A stretch of 64,000 nt of DNA from positions 62,001 through 126,000 of the forward strand of contig SVNV01000002.1 of assembly GCA_015066705.1 (NCBI GenBank), given 5' to 3'. Both the position numbers and the translations under genes were made by a program. Positions 62,007 to 64,000 of this stretch are shown piece after piece. Within the stretch, counting starts at the first letter, position 1. Every line of letters starts with the position of its first letter. The notes beneath the pieces were generated by a model. That model searched no databases. It was not told the DNA's origin and saw only the letters and a list, made by a program, of their open reading frames with translations. The DNA comes from Ruminococcus sp. (GTDB taxonomy: Bacteria > Bacillota > Clostridia > Oscillospirales > Ruminococcaceae).

Positions 62007-63449
62007 GTGGTTTTTATCAAAAGAATAATAGCATTATCGTTGTTAATGGCAATGATATTAGGTATGTGTTCGTGCTCCGAATCGAGTAATGATTCTAAAG
62101 TAGAGTCATCGGGCAAAACATCTAAAAGCACTACAATTACAACTAAACCGGATATAGGTGAGCCACCACCGCTTTCTTATTACTTCGAACGTTCACTTAG
62201 AGAACTTGAAAGTACAGAAATTCTTGGATTTACGTACTTACATCTCGACCCCCGAGAATCTATAGATGATGAACCAAATCCTGCACTTGACCTTTTTGAA
62301 AGAACGTATGACGGTAAAGTCAGCTACTATATGACAACTTATGAAGAGAAGTATGATGATTTGGCTGCAGTCATTCTTGCGGGTAGAGAACCTGACTTTA
62401 TCAGTATAAATGATATGGACCTTTTCCCTGAGTGTGCTATCAAGGATATGATTATCCCAATCGATGATTACTTTGACCTTGAATCTCCACTTTGGGAAGA
62501 CACAAAGGAAACAGCTGATAAATTTATATTCCAGGGTAAACGCTATGTATCAATAGTCAGAAATGAACCATCTTATGTTATGGTTTATAACAAGAACACT
62601 ATTCAGGAAAACGGTCTTGATGACCCAGTTGAACTCTTTGATAATGGCGAATGGAACTGGGATACTTTCGCTGATATGTGTATCGAATTCACAAATCCTG
62701 CAAAAGATAAATATGCACTTGGCGGTTGGTATTATGAACATGCTCTTATGCAGTCATCAGGTATGCCACTTATCGAACTCAAAGATGGTGAAATCTACAA
62801 TAACATCTACTCAGAAACATACGCAGAAGTAAACGATTTCATGTACAATCTCCAGAAGAACGGTATATGTTGTCCAAAGCACGAAAATAATGAGAATATA
62901 CGTGATGGCATTGAAGGTAGTGGTATAGGTTCAGGCCTTACACTCTTCTACCCAATCGGTCTCTGGACACTTGAACAGCCGCCTTCTGTTACAGAAGTAT
63001 ACGGCGACGTTTCTGCTGGTGAAGTTATGTTCGTTCCTGTACCATGTAATCCTGAAAGTGATGTTACATATGTACCTTCAAAACCTTACGGTTTCTGCTT
63101 TGTAAAGGGCGGAAAGAACCCTGAAGGCGTTGCAGCATTCCTTGACTGTGCAAGATATTGTGAACTTGATGGCGCTACAGAAAAGATTACCCTCAGACAG
63201 TATAAGGACTTATACGGCTGGACAGACGAAATGTTCTATATGAGAACTGCAATTTGCGAGCTTGCATCTGAAAACCCGGTATTCGACTTCAGCACCGGTG
63301 TAACAGATGATATTACTTCGGTAGCTGATGAGGTTATCAGAGGTACAATGAACGTTCAGGAACAGCAGACATGGACAAGTATTGTTGAGGAAAACGGAGG
63401 CAAGCTCGACTATTGGATTGACGAAGTAATGGATTCTATGGTTTGGTAA
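62007..63449 (+). CDS. extracellular solute-binding lipoprotein (ABC family 1 type)
   Basis: About 480 aa. Lipoprotein signal KRIIALSLLMAMILGMCSC (lipobox M-C-S-C), a Ser/Thr-rich linker, then a periplasmic-binding-type body with DDLAAVILAGREPDFISIND, NGEWNWDTFADM, YPIGLWTLEQ and VPSKPYGFCFVKGGKNPEGV, as in carbohydrate-binding proteins. The start is uncertain. GTG 62007 overlaps the ribosome site AAAGGGGTGG (62001-62010); the codon at ideal distance is ATC 62016, giving an N terminus KRIIAL with a standard signal peptide. No permease or ATPase gene is adjacent, so it is an orphan component in this window. Confidence 0.85.
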   Translation: MVFIKRIIALSLLMAMILGMCSCSESSNDSKVESSGKTSKSTTITTKPDIGEPPPLSYYFERSLRELESTEILGFTYLHLDPRESIDDEPNPALDLFERTYDGKVSYYMTTYEEKYDDLAAVILAGREPDFISINDMDLFPECAIKDMIIPIDDYFDLESPLWEDTKETADKFIFQGKRYVSIVRNEPSYVMVYNKNTIQENGLDDPVELFDNGEWNWDTFADMCIEFTNPAKDKYALGGWYYEHALMQSSGMPLIELKDGEIYNNIYSETYAEVNDFMYNLQKNGICCPKHENNENIRDGIEGSGIGSGLTLFYPIGLWTLEQPPSVTEVYGDVSAGEVMFVPVPCNPESDVTYVPSKPYGFCFVKGGKNPEGVAAFLDCARYCELDGATEKITLRQYKDLYGWTDEMFYMRTAICELASENPVFDFSTGVTDDITSVADEVIRGTMNVQEQQTWTSIVEENGGKLDYWIDEVMDSMVW

Positions 63450-63462
63450 TTAAATTTATGTA

Positions 63463-63494
63463 AAACCCCGAAAACATCAGTTTTTCGGGGTTTA
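63463..63494 (+). terminator. terminator of solute-binding protein gene
   Basis: AAACCCCGAAAA (63463-63474) with TTTTTCGGGGTTT (63481-63493), 6-nt loop. The T run is short after the stem, though the stem itself ends in T residues. Confidence 0.8.
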
Positions 63495-63576
63495 TGTTTT
63501 GTCTTTTTAGTGTATAAGATGTATAATTAAAAAAGCAAAGGTAACAATATAATTGTATAATATTATCCTAAAAAAC

Positions 63577-63607
63577 TGTTGATTTTTCCAACAAAAGGTG
63601 ATATAAT
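63577..63607 (+). promoter_or_regulatory. promoter of D-lactate dehydrogenase gene with inverted repeat
   Basis: TTGATT (63579-63584), 17-bp spacer, TATAAT (63602-63607). The -35 lies in an inverted repeat TGTTG-N7-CAACA (63577-63593), a possible operator. Confidence 0.7.
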
Positions 63608-63646
63608 GATAGTATACTAAATGAGTATATAAAGGGATGGTGTAAT

Positions 63647-64000
63647 ATGATTAAAGCAATTATGTTTGATGCTAAACAGTATGATAAAGAAAGCTTTATG
63701 GAATTTTCTGAGGGGAAGGATATTTCCATTAAATATATTGACGCAAAGCTCAACGAGGATACTGTTGACCTGACCAAAGGCTATGATGTTGTTATTGTAT
63801 TTGTAAATGATGATGTTAATGAAGTCGTAGTCAATAAGCTTTATGAAAATGGAGTCAAGCTTATTGCACTCAGATGTGCGGGCTTTAATAATGTTGATGT
63901 CAAGGCGGCTTTTAAGAAAATTCATGTTGTAAGAGTGCCTGCATATTCGCCGTATGCTGTTGCAGAACACGCAATGGCGATGCTTCTTACTTCAATAAGA
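63647..64000 (+). CDS. D-lactate dehydrogenase (2-hydroxyacid dehydrogenase family), 5' part
   Basis: 118 codons, open at the window edge. MIKAIMFDAKQYDKESFME and the segment LIALRCAGFNNVDVKAAF followed by VRVPAYSPYAVAEHAMAMLL are typical of fermentative NAD-dependent D-lactate dehydrogenases (LdhA type), which reduce pyruvate to D-lactate. The conserved Arg/Gly of the substrate site (RCAGFNNVD) is present; the Rossmann domain lies beyond the window. AAAGGGATGG precedes ATG 63647. Could also be another 2-hydroxyacid dehydrogenase; D-LDH is the best fit. Confidence 0.88.
   Translation, partial: MIKAIMFDAKQYDKESFMEFSEGKDISIKYIDAKLNEDTVDLTKGYDVVIVFVNDDVNEVVVNKLYENGVKLIALRCAGFNNVDVKAAFKKIHVVRVPAYSPYAVAEHAMAMLLTSIR

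Overview
The window is an AT-rich chromosomal segment from an anaerobic, fermentative Firmicute, most likely a Ruminococcus-like member of the Oscillospiraceae/Clostridia (inferred from gene content, not from a search). Supporting signs are a T-box leader on alaS, Rex with adhE and D-lactate dehydrogenase, HPr kinase, WhiA, RapZ and RecD2, strong GGAGG-type ribosome binding sites, and promoters that nearly all have a 17-bp spacer with TATAAT. The content is mostly housekeeping. I see no tRNA or rRNA gene, insertion sequence, prophage or CRISPR array.

Layout. 1-9538 (+): T-box leader, alaS, a HIT protein, a ComEC-like protein with a degenerate C-terminal domain, holA, an RNase M5-like Toprim protein, and an MBOAT/DHHW polysaccharide O-acylation pair. 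9546-11644 (+): an aspartate carbamoyltransferase with a C-terminal PyrI-type zinc domain, then a membrane-anchored amidase. 11662-15745 (-): an aconitase / eukaryotic-type isocitrate dehydrogenase / rex operon and a small Cys-containing protein. 15990-24172 (+): a lipoprotein gene followed by the complete F1Fo ATP synthase operon (atpZ-I-B-E-F-H-A-G-D-C). 24220-27752: an isochorismatase-family hydrolase, a lipoprotein with an Asp/Tyr-rich tail and an atypical PRPP synthase (-).

28110-40308 (+): one long co-directional run of two M42 peptidases, a GNAT protein, an Alum_res-type PLP enzyme, hprK, a PHP protein, murB, rapZ, whiA, dnaE and a DUF3006-like microprotein. 40407-45176 (+): an M16 peptidase pair, lgt and folD. 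45371-47937 (+): rpsO and pnp with structured leaders. 48084-51888 (+): a small membrane protein, recD2, comF and two small helical proteins that end inside the convergent mscS. 52893-54540 (+): oadG and oadB, a decarboxylase Na+ pump. 54615-64000: yfbR, adhE (-), an APH-like protein, ttcA, a membrane protein, rplM-rpsI, a solute-binding lipoprotein and the 5' part of a D-lactate dehydrogenase gene.

Two circuits stand out. First, rex is the third gene of an acn-icd-rex operon whose promoter carries an 18-bp Rex-like operator. An element identical at 16 of 18 positions overlaps the adhE -35 box, with a second near-consensus site 93 bp further upstream. This suggests NADH-responsive, autoregulated control linking 2-oxoglutarate synthesis to ethanol formation. 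Second, the ATP synthase c subunit carries the two-carboxylate sodium-binding motif (Glu31 and Glu64-Ser-Thr, with Tyr69), and the window also encodes the OadB/OadG Na+ pump, so a sodium-based energy cycle is likely. Other notable points are a long hairpin in the rpsO-pnp intergenic region, a hairpin between the Shine-Dalgarno sequence and start codon of atpF, and a lipoprotein gene whose best-placed initiator is AUC.
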